A stretch of 64,000 nt of DNA from the NCBI RefSeq assembly GCF_024172185.1, contig NZ_JAMZEC010000001.1, positions 5,662,001-5,726,000 of the forward strand, read 5' to 3'. The stretch is from Nonomuraea roseoviolacea subsp. carminata. Lineage in GTDB: Bacteria > Actinomycetota > Actinomycetes > Streptosporangiales > Streptosporangiaceae. Below, piece after piece: positions 42,707 through 51,262 of this stretch (position 1 is the first letter of the stretch; the number at the start of each line of letters is the position of its first letter). The translations under genes and the position numbers were made by a program. The notes under the pieces were generated by a model. The model saw only the letters and a program-made list of their open reading frames with translations. It was not told where the DNA came from and ran no database searches.

Positions 42707-43696
42707 ATGACCAACGCAAGCTCCCGCACGTACCTGATAACGGGTGGCAGCGGATTCGTCGGATCGCACCTGACCGACGCGCTGCTCGCCCGCGGCGACC
42801 AGGTCCTGGTCCTCGACAACCTGTCGACCGGCCGGGCGGCCAACCTGCGTCCGCACCCGAACCTGCGGTTCGTGCAGGGCTCCATCCTCGACGAACTGGT
42901 CGTGGACGAACTGGTACGCCGATGCGACGTGGTGGTCCATCTGGCCGCGGCGGTCGGCGTCAGGCTGATCGTCGAGGAGCCGCTGCGGTCGCTGACGACC
43001 AACATCCGCGGATCGGAGATCGTCATCCAGGCCGCGCACCGGTACCGGAAGAAGATCCTCGTGGCGAGCACCAGCGAGATCTACGGCAAGAACTCCTCCG
43101 GGCCGCTGCGCGAGGACGCGGATCGCATCCTCGGCAACACCGGGATCGTGCGCTGGGCCTACAGCACCGCGAAGGCCGTGGACGAGATCGTCGCCAACGC
43201 CTACCACCACGAGCGTGGCCTGGAGACCATCGTCGTGCGGCTGTTCAACACCGTGGGCCCACGGCAGAGCCCGGCCTACGGCATGGTCATCCCGCGCTTC
43301 GTCCAGCAGGCACTCGCCGGCCTGCCGCTCACCGTCCACGGTGACGGCACCCAGACCCGGTGCTTCGCGCACGTGGCCGACGTCGTGGACGCGCTGCTTC
43401 GGCTGCTCGGCTCGCCGGAAGCGGTCGGGCAGACCTTCAACATCGGATCGGCGCAGGAGGTCAGCATCCTGGAGCTGGCCAAGCTCGTCATCGAGCACAC
43501 CGGTTCCACGTCCGGGGTCGACCTCGTGCCGTACGACGAGGCCTACCGCAAGGGCTTCGAGGACATGACCCGCCGGGTGCCCGACACCACCAAGATCCGC
43601 GAACTGACCGGGTGGGTCCCGCGTCGCACGCTCGACGAGATCCTCACCGAGGTCGTCAAGCAAGCCCGCGAGGAGCTCGCGGCGGCGTTGCAGTGA
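42707..43696 (+). CDS. NAD-dependent epimerase/dehydratase (extended SDR)
   Basis: This 329-residue SDR has ITGGSGFVGSHLTD, STSEIYGKN, catalytic Tyr and Lys in YSTAK, and VRLFNTVGPRQSP. It is closely similar to the SDR at 20958 (STSE-x-x-GKN followed by an acidic loop), so both may act on UDP-glucuronate or a related sugar. ATG 42707 is chosen because AGGGGAA is correctly spaced; an upstream GTG at 42659 overlaps the preceding gene but lacks a ribosome site. Its stop overlaps the phosphotransferase start (GTGA). Confidence 0.85.
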   Translation: MTNASSRTYLITGGSGFVGSHLTDALLARGDQVLVLDNLSTGRAANLRPHPNLRFVQGSILDELVVDELVRRCDVVVHLAAAVGVRLIVEEPLRSLTTNIRGSEIVIQAAHRYRKKILVASTSEIYGKNSSGPLREDADRILGNTGIVRWAYSTAKAVDEIVANAYHHERGLETIVVRLFNTVGPRQSPAYGMVIPRFVQQALAGLPLTVHGDGTQTRCFAHVADVVDALLRLLGSPEAVGQTFNIGSAQEVSILELAKLVIEHTGSTSGVDLVPYDEAYRKGFEDMTRRVPDTTKIRELTGWVPRRTLDEILTEVVKQAREELAAALQ

Positions 43697-44733
43697 ACGG
43701 GTCGCTGACGCCGGTCGCGTGTGCGGCCGCCTTCCTGGTGAGCGCGGCCACGGCCGTGCCGTTGAAGCGCCTCGCGCTGCGCTGGGGGCTGACCGACCGT
43801 CCGGGCGGGCACAAGGCGCACGTCCGGCCCACCCCGTACCTGGGCGGCATGCCCATCGCGCTGGCCACGGTGACGGTCACCGTGGCCGCCGGCGGGCTCG
43901 CCGACCTGCGGATCACCGCGATCCTGCTGGCGGCCGCCGCGGTGGCCGTGCTCGGCTTCATCGACGACATCGCCGCGTTGCCGGCCCTGACCCGGCTGGT
44001 CGTGGAGACGGTGGCGGCCGTCGGGGTGGTCCTCGCCGGGGTGCAGCTCACCGTGACCGGGGGATGGGCCGACGCGCCCCTGACCGTGGTGTGGCTCGTC
44101 GTGATGACGAACTCCTGCAACCTGCTCGACAACATGGACGGCGCGCTGGGCGCGGTGAGCGCGGTGAGCGCCGCGTTCCTTGCCGTGGTGGCATTCCTCC
44201 AGGGGCAGACGCACGTCGGCGTGTTCCTCCTGGCGCTGGCCGGCGCCGCACTGGGATTTCTGACGCAGAACTGGCCGCCCGCGAAGATGTTCATGGGCGA
44301 CACCGGATCTCTGTTCATCGGCTTCGGCCTGACCTGCTCGGCGATCGTCCTGGCCGGTGGCCGCGGCCCCGACACGGCCGCCGCGGGACTGCTCCTGCCG
44401 GCCTTCGTCGCGGTCGTGGACACCGGAGTGGTGGTCCTGTCACGGCTCCGGGCGGGACGCTCGCCCATGGCGGGCGGCACCGACCATGTCTCGCACCGGC
44501 TCCGCCTGCTCGGTCTCAACACCCGCGGGGTCGCCATGACACTGGCGCTGGCCGCCGGGCTCGCCGGCGCGCTGTGGACTGCCGCGACCGTCGGCATGGT
44601 GCCGGCTCTCGCCGCGGCACTCCTGGCGGCCGGCACGGCGGCCCTGGCCATCGCCCTGTTCCAGAGGGTGCCGGTGTACGTGCCACGCCGTTCCCTTGAG
44701 AACCCTCCACGAATCCGCGAAAGGCGGCGATGA
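43693..44733 (+). CDS. Undecaprenyl-phosphate sugar-1-phosphate transferase (WecA/TagO family)
   Basis: This 346-residue integral membrane enzyme has about ten TM helices. It carries the family signatures: DRPGGHKAH with PTPYLGGMPI near the N-terminus, the metal-binding NLLDNMDG and FMGDTGSLFIGF, and the HR region at TDHVSHRLRLLG. It transfers GlcNAc-1-phosphate or a similar sugar-1-phosphate from UDP to undecaprenyl phosphate, starting the repeat unit. It follows the SDR by GTGA overlap and is directly upstream of the Wzz/BY-kinase gene. Confidence 0.9.
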   Translation: MNGSLTPVACAAAFLVSAATAVPLKRLALRWGLTDRPGGHKAHVRPTPYLGGMPIALATVTVTVAAGGLADLRITAILLAAAAVAVLGFIDDIAALPALTRLVVETVAAVGVVLAGVQLTVTGGWADAPLTVVWLVVMTNSCNLLDNMDGALGAVSAVSAAFLAVVAFLQGQTHVGVFLLALAGAALGFLTQNWPPAKMFMGDTGSLFIGFGLTCSAIVLAGGRGPDTAAAGLLLPAFVAVVDTGVVVLSRLRAGRSPMAGGTDHVSHRLRLLGLNTRGVAMTLALAAGLAGALWTAATVGMVPALAAALLAAGTAALAIALFQRVPVYVPRRSLENPPRIRERRR

Positions 44734-44737
44734 TCCG

Positions 44738-46131
44738 TTGGATCTGCTCTACTTCCTCCGGCTCGCCCGGAAGAACTGGCTGCTTCTCGTCCTGTCGCTG
44801 ATCTTGTCGGTGGGCGTGGCGCTGGTCGTGACCGCGAACACGCCGCCCAAGTACGCCGCGACGATCACCATGCTGTTCTCCAGCCATGACAAGAAGGGCG
44901 CGTTCTCGCCCGCATACCAGGTGAGCAGCCTCGCGCAGGGCGCGCAGTCGTACGCCAACCTGCTGACCAGCCGGCGCACGCTGAGCCAGGTGACCAAGCC
45001 CGAGGACGTGGAGCGCCTGCGGGACAGTATCACCGCCGAGATCGTGCCGGGCACCGTCATCCTGCGCGCGATGGTGACCGACAGCGACCCGGCCCGGGCC
45101 GCCGCGCTGGCGAACGCGCTGGGCACCCGGTTCGCGCGGATGATCGAGCAGATCGAACGCCCGACCCCGACGAGCAGGCCGACCGTCAAGGTCACCATCG
45201 TGGACGCGGCAGAGGTGCCCAAGGCACCGGTCAGCCCCGTGCCGCTGCTCAACGTCCTGGTAGGCATGCTGATCGGGCTGGTCGTGGCCGTCAGCTCGCT
45301 GATCCTGCGCGATCGTCTCGACACTACGGTCAAGACCTCTGCCGCGCTGCAGGAGGCGTCCGGCAGTTCCACCCTCGGCATCATCGGCTACGAGCGCGAC
45401 GCGCGCCATCCGCTCATCGGCGCAAAAAACAAAAAAAATAAACAACAACAAAAAACAACACCACCAACAAAAAAAACCCCAAAACCACAAACTACCCAAA
45501 CTAAACCAAAACACCACCTATACCCTCTAATTTTCTCCCCACTACAAATAACAATCCAACACCCTTCCCCTTCTAACACTTTCATTTCCAATTCTACTAA
45601 TCACTATCACACCTCCCATAAACACATCCTCTCCATATCCCATAACCCCCCTACTTTCCCCCCTATACCTCTAATCTCTTCCCCCCCTTATCCATACTTC
45701 CCTTCCTTCCCCTCTCTACTTACTCTTCCACTATATATTCCCTACTTACCCCTTCCCCTCTTTACTACCTTCCCCCCTTATCACCCAACTATACCTTCCC
45801 CTTCCCCTCCCTCAACTCCTTACATTCACCTTACTTTCACCTTTCCTCCTTTATTCCTATTAACCTCCCTTATTTATATATATCATCCTCCCCTTCCTCC
45901 CACCCTCCTCCACTTCTCACCTCCGGAACCATCCTGGTCGCCAGGTACGGCCGGACCCGGCACGAGCACGTCGTCCGCGGCATCGAGCTGCTGGCGTCGG
46001 TCAGCGCCCGCGTCGTCGGCACGGTGCTCAACTTCGTGCCGGCCAAGGCCAGCCGCTACGACGGCTATGGCTACGGCTATGGCTACGGGCCCGCGGCGCA
46101 GGCCGAGGTCAAGACACCGGTGGGTGTGTGA
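44738..46131 (+). pseudogene. Wzz/BY-kinase polysaccharide co-polymerase, kinase core replaced by a G-less tract
   Basis: The 5' part (44738 to about 45422) encodes a Wzz domain: MDLLYFLRLARKNW, TM helix, periplasmic part and a second TM (VPLLNVLVGMLIGLVV). It ends at LGIIGYERDARHPLIG, the linker before a BY-kinase. The 3' part (from 45925) encodes TILVARYGRTRHEHVV, LNFVPAK and a Tyr-rich tail YDGYGYGYGYG, the C-terminus of a BY-kinase. The Walker A, A' and B motifs are missing and the two parts are in different frames. TTG 44738 gives the usual Wzz N-terminus; TTG 44696 is an alternative. The real gene may be intact if the intervening sequence is an error. Its end overlaps the phosphatase gene by 23 bp. 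Confidence 0.8.
45423..45924. other. 502-nt tract containing no G
   Basis: From 45423 to 45924 there is not one G on the + strand, against roughly 35% G in the flanks. The first 100 nt or so are nearly all A and C; the rest is C/T-rich with A. The stretch has no repeat unit and no coding sense. Normal high-GC sequence resumes abruptly at 45925. It replaces the kinase core of the wzc-like gene. It looks like base-calling noise taken into the assembly, although a genuine G-less insertion cannot be excluded from sequence alone. Confidence 0.95.
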
Positions 46132-46690
46132 GCAGCCGCAACGGCACCGCCAGCGCCTCGGCGATCCGCCGCCCGGCCGCGCGGTAGGCCCACCGGGACC
46201 GGCCGTACGGGTCGGCGATGTCAGGAACGTCCACACGGACCAGGCCGCGCAGCGCCGCGGCCTGGTCCACGAGCGTACGAGCACGGCACACCGGGTCGGG
46301 GTCGCCGCCCAGGGCGTCACCGTCCGCCTCGGCCGCCAGCACGCCGAACTCGGCGATGGTGAACGCCCGCGTGGCCGCCGGAAGGTGCAGGGCCACCACC
46401 TCGGCCCTGTGGAGGACGGTCGCGGCCAGGACCAGGTCGGCCTCGGCCACCAGCGCGGCCGTCAGCGGCCGGGAGGCGAAGCCGGACGGGTCGCCGCCGA
46501 GCCGCAGCAACGTCCGCCGGGCGTGCTCGGGCATCGGCAGGCCGGGCACCGCGCGGGTACCCGCGCTCTCCACGACGAAGCCGGGGCCGAGCGTGGCGCG
46601 GGCGAGCCGCTCGGCCAGGGGCGAGCGGCACAGGTTGCCCGTGCACACGAACAGGACGCGGAAGGTGCCCGTCATGGCGCCGCCCGTCAT
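46109..46690 (-). CDS. Low-molecular-weight protein-tyrosine phosphatase (Wzb type)
   Basis: This 193-residue phosphatase has the CX5R loop in LFVCTGNLCRSPLAER near the N-terminus, AEADLVLAAT and the acid loop DIADPYGRS. Such phosphatases dephosphorylate the tyrosine tail of BY-kinases and regulate chain length. Its gene faces the wzc-like gene tail-to-tail with a 23-bp overlap. ATG 46690 has GGAGAG upstream and overlaps the DUF4012 stop (ATGA); an internal ATG at 46675 is possible. It is slightly longer than typical (about 150). Confidence 0.9.
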   Translation of the reverse strand: MTGGAMTGTFRVLFVCTGNLCRSPLAERLARATLGPGFVVESAGTRAVPGLPMPEHARRTLLRLGGDPSGFASRPLTAALVAEADLVLAATVLHRAEVVALHLPAATRAFTIAEFGVLAAEADGDALGGDPDPVCRARTLVDQAAALRGLVRVDVPDIADPYGRSRWAYRAAGRRIAEALAVPLRLLTHPPVS

Positions 46691-48477
46691 CAGCTCTCCG
46701 GAGGGGCCGCGGCGCATCCCGCCGGATCCTGGAGGATCGTCGTGCGCTGCGGCCGGACGAGCGGCTGCACCGGCACCGCCGGTATCGCCGCCGAGGCCGG
46801 CTCCAGCAGCGTGAAGTCGAGGGTGCGCGCCTCGCCGGGGGCGAACTCCAGCACCGTGGAGTAGACGGGATGCGATCGCTCCACCTCCCGGATGGGCTCG
46901 ATCCGCTCGCCGTCCACCCGGGCCTCGGCCAGCCGGGCGCCGACGCTCGCGTACATCGACACCCACAGCAGCGTGGAGCCCTCGGCGTGCCTCCGTTCCG
47001 GAGAGTCGAGGCGGGTCGTCACGTAGGCCGGCAGCCTGCGGCGCGGTACGTCGTTGTCCAGCCGCACGCGTACGCGAGAGGCACGCCATCCGCCGCCGCA
47101 CCGCCCGAGCCGATACTCCAGCGAGCGGCCGAGATAGTAGTCCAGCTTGTTGCCGGCGGAGTTGTTGACGACCAGCTCGGCGAACGGCCCGGGCGCGCTC
47201 GGCAGCACCCCGCCGAGCGGGGTGGCGGCCAGGCGGCGCTCCTCGGCCTCGTGGCGGCTCCAGACCTGGATCCGCCGCTCCTCCACCACGTGCGACAGGA
47301 CGGACATCGCCTCCAGCGGGTCGGGCCGCGCCTGGAACAGGCCATCCACGACCGCGCCGGCGATCTTGATCAGGTAGCGCTTGCGGCGCACCGGGTCGTC
47401 GAAGCGGGCGTACGCCTCCCGCTCGGTGAGGTCCACGACGTTGCCGGCGGTCACCATCTCGCCGCTGGGCAGCCGGACGGGACCGATGAGCTTCAGCAGG
47501 CGGGACAGACCGATGGGATCGGTGGCGATGGCCCCGTCCAGGCGCTGGCCGCTGTAGCGCCGCCACAGACCGGCCCACGTGGCCGCCGCGTAGGGGAAGT
47601 GCGGCGAGAGGTTGGAGACGGACAGGAGCCGGGTCGCGCCGGGCCCGTAACGGGCGCGGTAGGCGCGGCCGTGGTCGGCGACCGCCGAGGAGCTCTTCGG
47701 AAGGGCGTCGTTGGCGGCGAGCCTGGTGATGCCGATCCCGTCGCGGCCGGCGTTCAGGATGCCGAAGGCGCCCACGAGCCCGCCGGTGCCGCGGGCCTCG
47801 GCGTTGGTCTGGAAGGCCAGGAAGTAGTGGCGCGGGCCGTCGTGGCCCAGCATCGGGGGGAGCAGCGCCGCGGCGTCCGCCCCGGCGCGCAGGTAGCCGA
47901 GCAGCCGGTCGGTCTCGCGCAGGGCGCTCGCGCGCGCCGTGTCCAGCTCGGAAAGGCCGGTGGCCGCCGGGGTGGCGGCCAGCGACTGCCTGGCCCGGTC
48001 GATCCGGGCGGCGGCGGCCTCCAGCTTCGGCGCGGCCACGGCGAGGTCGCCGAGCAGGCGGGGGACCTCGCGCATGGACAAGCCGCCGGGCCGCACCAGC
48101 CCGTCGCCCGCCTGGTGGACGGTGGCGAGGACGTCGGTGAGCTCGGCGGCGGTGCCCGCCAGGCCGCGGACGGCCGTCGCGCCGTCCCCCAGGAAGGGGG
48201 TGTGGGTGAGCAACGACCAGTCCGGGCCGGCGGTGAGCCGGTGCGCCTCGGCGGCGTGCCGGCGGGCGTCCGCGAGCGCCTCGCCCATGAGGTGCGGGGC
48301 GCTCGCGGGGAGCCGTTCCAGCGCGTCCCTGGCGGCCTGCAGGTGCTCGCGCACGTCCAGGCCGCGACGCGCCTCCCAGGCGCCGGCCAGCGTGAGACAC
48401 GCGGCCGGGCCCAGCAGTCCGGCGACGAGAAGCCGGCGCCGGTTGCTGCTTGACTGACGGAGGTTCTTACTTGGCAT
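46690..48477 (-). CDS. DUF4012 family exported/membrane protein
   Basis: This 595-residue protein has one N-terminal TM (about 15-33) and the rest extracytoplasmic. It contains the DUF4012 signature FQTNAEARGTGGLVGAFG and a second conserved part IATDPIGLSRLLKLIGPV. The family has no firm function but is common near polysaccharide genes of Actinobacteria. The starts and stops chain it between the LPMTG protein (11-bp overlap) and the phosphatase (ATGA), so the three are one operon opposite the co-polymerase gene. Confidence 0.85.
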   Translation of the reverse strand: MPSKNLRQSSSNRRRLLVAGLLGPAACLTLAGAWEARRGLDVREHLQAARDALERLPASAPHLMGEALADARRHAAEAHRLTAGPDWSLLTHTPFLGDGATAVRGLAGTAAELTDVLATVHQAGDGLVRPGGLSMREVPRLLGDLAVAAPKLEAAAARIDRARQSLAATPAATGLSELDTARASALRETDRLLGYLRAGADAAALLPPMLGHDGPRHYFLAFQTNAEARGTGGLVGAFGILNAGRDGIGITRLAANDALPKSSSAVADHGRAYRARYGPGATRLLSVSNLSPHFPYAAATWAGLWRRYSGQRLDGAIATDPIGLSRLLKLIGPVRLPSGEMVTAGNVVDLTEREAYARFDDPVRRKRYLIKIAGAVVDGLFQARPDPLEAMSVLSHVVEERRIQVWSRHEAEERRLAATPLGGVLPSAPGPFAELVVNNSAGNKLDYYLGRSLEYRLGRCGGGWRASRVRVRLDNDVPRRRLPAYVTTRLDSPERRHAEGSTLLWVSMYASVGARLAEARVDGERIEPIREVERSHPVYSTVLEFAPGEARTLDFTLLEPASAAIPAVPVQPLVRPQRTTILQDPAGCAAAPPES

Positions 48478-49384
48478 CGGAGGAGCGGCGACGCCTCACG
48501 GCGATGACGGTCCCGGCGATGCCGACGAGCAGCAGGCCCGTGCCCGCGGCCACCATCGGCCGGACGTCGGCGCCGGTCATCGGCAGCTCGGGAGCGGCCT
48601 CCTTCTTCCAGCACTCCACCTCGAAGCAGCCGCCGTCGGGGCCGCCGTGGGGGCCGCCCCACGGGCCGTCGTCCCACGGGCCGAGGTCGACGGTGAAGTG
48701 CTTGTCGATGTCCTGCGGCGTGGGCGTCGGGGTGACGTCGTCGTCGTCATCGTCGACGTGGTCGGTGTCGTCCGCGCCCGCCTCGTCGTCCAGCGGGTTC
48801 TCGGTCAGGCCCGCGTCGGCGAGGTCGCCGGTGATGTCGTTCTCACCGGTGACGCCGATCCCGGCCGGGTCGTTGGCCGGTCCGTCCTCGTCCTCGCCGG
48901 TGCTGATGCCGCCGGCCTCCGTCTCACCGTTGTGGGACGAGGTCGACGACGTGCAGGACTCCTCGTCGCAGCCGGGCGTCACGAGGTTCGTGAGCGGCTG
49001 GGGCGCGGACGAGTTCGACAGGACGTCGAGCTGGCTGAAGTCACCGAGGTCCGCGTCGTCGGACTGCTGTCCGTTCGTCGTGGACGCGTTGGTCTGCTCC
49101 TCTTCGTTCTCGCCCACGTCGACCGCGACGGCGTCGGCGGCCGCGGCGTTGTCGTTGTCGGCGTGGTTGTTGTTGTCGAGGCAGGCGGTGAGGTTGACGT
49201 CACCGCCGTCCGAGCGGGGGCACGGCGGGTACTGCGGGTCGAGCAGCGGCCCGCGCGTGACCGTGGTCGCCTGCACGGCGGCGGCCGTGTGCACGACGGC
49301 CGTGGCCAGCCCCGCGGTACCGAAGGCGATCCCACCTCCCACCGCCACGGCCGCGAATATCGTTTTCCTGACTTTTTCTGCCAT
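48467..49384 (-). CDS. LPMTG-anchored cell-wall protein, Asp/Thr-rich
   Basis: This 305-residue secreted protein has a signal peptide (TIFAAVAVGGGIAFGTAGLA), a long acidic low-complexity region rich in Asp, Glu, Asn and Thr, and a run of Asp-rich and Thr-Pro repeats. A sortase motif LPMTG comes next, then a TM helix and an RRRR tail. Sortase would link it to peptidoglycan. The acidic region could bind calcium, which is inference. ATG 49384 has GGGGAG 6 nt upstream. It is first in the operon with DUF4012 and the phosphatase. Confidence 0.87.
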   Translation of the reverse strand: MAEKVRKTIFAAVAVGGGIAFGTAGLATAVVHTAAAVQATTVTRGPLLDPQYPPCPRSDGGDVNLTACLDNNNHADNDNAAAADAVAVDVGENEEEQTNASTTNGQQSDDADLGDFSQLDVLSNSSAPQPLTNLVTPGCDEESCTSSTSSHNGETEAGGISTGEDEDGPANDPAGIGVTGENDITGDLADAGLTENPLDDEAGADDTDHVDDDDDDVTPTPTPQDIDKHFTVDLGPWDDGPWGGPHGGPDGGCFEVECWKKEAAPELPMTGADVRPMVAAGTGLLLVGIAGTVIAVRRRRSSDAK

Positions 49385-49810
49385 TTCGGACTCCCCGAGA
49401 CGGTAGTGCGGGCCATAGAACATTTCGCCCGGAATATTCAGCGACATGTTCACTACGGAACCCGTTATATGCGCCGGGTCTCGCGACGCTCCGCGCGGCA
49501 CACGAGCCTTACCGAAGGATCAGGCATCGTTCGCCGGGCGTTGACGCTGTCGTCTGCGGGGTTTTCGGGGATGGTGCGCTGCGTCCGTTTTCTCGCGGAC
49601 GGTGCCGCGTTCGCGGCTGCTCCGTATGGTAGGAGCGGCTATGTGCGGTAGCTTTACCTTTCGTCCGGTTAGCCGGATCGCTTGCGACAATTCCTTGAAA
49701 GCCGGGGAAAAGCGGGCATTTCATGACACGCTCGCTGCGCGAGCTGTCACACCTCCGCTATTTCAGCACGCGATCGCGGCGTGCGGCGCGCGCCACGCGA
49801 GGGCGGGCCG
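49385..49810. other. Gene-free region upstream of the LPMTG operon
   Basis: This 426-bp region lies between the LPMTG gene start and the MerR gene stop (both minus). I found no credible ORF or RNA gene. It should contain the LPMTG operon promoter; GTTATATGCG at 49464-49473 reads as CGCATATAAC on the minus strand and might include a -10. A small hairpin CGTCCG/CGGACG lies near 49583-49602. Confidence 0.45.
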
Positions 49811-50185
49811 TCACCTGCCGGCGCTCGCGCCTTCCGACGCCGTGTCGATCACTTCGTCCAGGACGTCGCGGGAGCGGATCAGCTCCGTGATCATGCGGTC
49901 GATGCGGTCGCGCTCCGCGGTGAGCTCGCCCACCAGCTTCGGGGTGGCGACCTCGTTCGGGCGGCCGTCCTCGTCGCGCATGCAGGGCAGCAGTTGCGCG
50001 ATCTTCTCGCTGTTCAGGCCGGCGGCGTAGAGGGTCTGGATGCGGACGACGCGGTCGACCGCCCACTCGCCGTAGTCCCGGTGGCCGCCGGGCGTGCGCT
50101 GCGCGCGCAGCAGGCCCTGGGCCTCGTAGTAGCGCAGGGAGCGCTCACTCACCCCGGTACGCCGGGCCAGCTCACCGATCCGCAT
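49811..50185 (-). CDS. MerR family transcriptional regulator
   Basis: This 124-residue regulator has the N-terminal winged helix MRIGELARRTGVSERSLRYYE, followed by GLLRAQRTPGGHRDY. A dimerisation helix (about 75-115) contains no metal-binding Cys pair typical of MerR or SoxR, and a single Cys (LPCMRD) is present. It probably senses a small organic molecule. It is divergent from the SDR gene at 50280, with a palindrome between them, so it most likely controls that gene. Confidence 0.9.
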   Translation of the reverse strand: MRIGELARRTGVSERSLRYYEAQGLLRAQRTPGGHRDYGEWAVDRVVRIQTLYAAGLNSEKIAQLLPCMRDEDGRPNEVATPKLVGELTAERDRIDRMITELIRSRDVLDEVIDTASEGASAGR

Positions 50186-50216
50186 GCCCTCACCCCGCCT
50201 GACGACGACTTGAATC

Positions 50217-50230
50217 TGACATTGATGTCA
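50217..50230. promoter_or_regulatory. MerR-type operator palindrome
   Basis: TGACATTGATGTCA has 6-bp inverted arms (TGACAT/ATGTCA) and sits between the divergent MerR and SDR genes. TTGAAT at 50210-50215 and TACCAT at 50236-50241 could be the -35 and -10 of the SDR promoter with a 20-bp spacer, the long spacing typical of MerR-controlled promoters. Confidence 0.6.
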
Positions 50231-50279
50231 ACTTCTACCATGCCGGCACGACGACCACACCCTCCATGGAGGAAGCACG

Positions 50280-51020
50280 ATGAGTGACCTGACCGGCAAG
50301 GTGGCGCTGGTGACCGGGGGCAGCCGCGGGATCGGCGCGGCGATATCACGACGGCTGGCCGGCGAGGGGGCGGCGGTCGCGCTGACCTACGTCCAGGCGG
50401 AGGACCAGGCGCGCGAGGTCGCCAAGGAGATCGAGGCCGGCGGCGGCCGGGCCGCGGTCATCCAGGCCGACCTGACCGGTCCGCACGCCGCGGCGGAGGC
50501 GGTGGAGCGGACGGTGCGCGAGCTGGGCCGCCTCGACATCCTGGTGAACAACGCGGGCTTCCTCGCCTACGGCCCGCTCGCGGAGGTGTCCGCCGAGGAC
50601 CTGGACCGGGCGCTCGCCGTGGACGTCCGGTCGGTGTTCCTCGCCGCCCAGGCCGCCGCCCGCCACATGGGCGACGGCGGGCGGATCATCAGCATCGGGT
50701 CGTGCTTCAACGGGCGCGTCCCCGGGGCGAACTTCGTCGTGCAGGCGATGGCCAAGAGCGCGCTCGTGGGGCTGACCAAGGGGCTGGCCCGGGAGCTGGG
50801 GCCGCTCGGGATCACCGCCACCGTCGTGGACCCGGGGCCCATCGACACCGACATGAACCCGGCCGACGGCGAGACCGCCGCCTTCCAGCGCTCCCTCACC
50901 GCCCTGGGCCGGTACGGCGAGGCCGAGGACATCGCCGCCGCGGTGGCCTTCCTGGCGGGCCCGGGCGGCCGCTACGTCACCGGCACCGCCCTCGCCGTGG
51001 ACGGCGGCTACACCGTCTGA
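50280..51020 (+). CDS. SDR family oxidoreductase lacking the catalytic tyrosine
   Basis: This 246-residue classical SDR has the NAD(P)-binding TGGSRGIGAA, NNAG (ILVNNAGFLA), Ser141 and Lys159 (QAMAKSALVGLTKGLARELG). It ends with the typical DPGPIDTDMNP and YVTGTALAVDGG. The usual YxxxK is QAMAK, so the catalytic Tyr is Gln155. Related proteins read LYSMSK here, to my knowledge. The fold is intact, so it may be a binding or regulatory protein or use a different mechanism. GGAGGA precedes the ATG. It is under a MerR-type operator. Confidence 0.88.
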   Translation: MSDLTGKVALVTGGSRGIGAAISRRLAGEGAAVALTYVQAEDQAREVAKEIEAGGGRAAVIQADLTGPHAAAEAVERTVRELGRLDILVNNAGFLAYGPLAEVSAEDLDRALAVDVRSVFLAAQAAARHMGDGGRIISIGSCFNGRVPGANFVVQAMAKSALVGLTKGLARELGPLGITATVVDPGPIDTDMNPADGETAAFQRSLTALGRYGEAEDIAAAVAFLAGPGGRYVTGTALAVDGGYTV

Positions 51021-51023
51021 CCA

Positions 51024-51262
51024 GGGCCGCACCGACCAATGGGGGCCGCACCGTCCCGCGGGGCCGCGCCGTTCCCGCGGGCCGCAGCGTCCTGCGGGGA
51101 GCGCGCCGTCCTGCGGGGCCGCGCCGCCGTGTGGGGCCGCACCGTTCCGGCGGGCCGCACCGTCCCACGGGGGCTGGACGGTCCGGATGCGCGGCCCGAC
51201 GGGGGCTGCGCCGTGCTGACGAGGGCTGCGCCGTGCGACGGTCTGACGAGGGCTGGGCCGTC
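51024..51262. repeat. Degenerate tandem repeat, about 19-bp unit
   Basis: About ten imperfect copies of a unit like GGGCCGCACCGTCCCGCG follow the SDR stop codon. Units drift to GGGCTGCGCCGTCCGACG toward the end. The rest of the gap to 51443 contains no gene that I can support. Confidence 0.8.

Noticed and set aside
45388..45591. A minus-strand ORF rich in Phe, Trp and Cys in the G-less tract
   Set aside because: It arises only because the complement lacks C and is biased; it has no ribosome site or family resemblance.
45600..45920. G-less tract as a CRISPR, satellite or replication origin
   Set aside because: It has no repeat unit, no spacers and no DnaA-like boxes; the composition drifts along its length.
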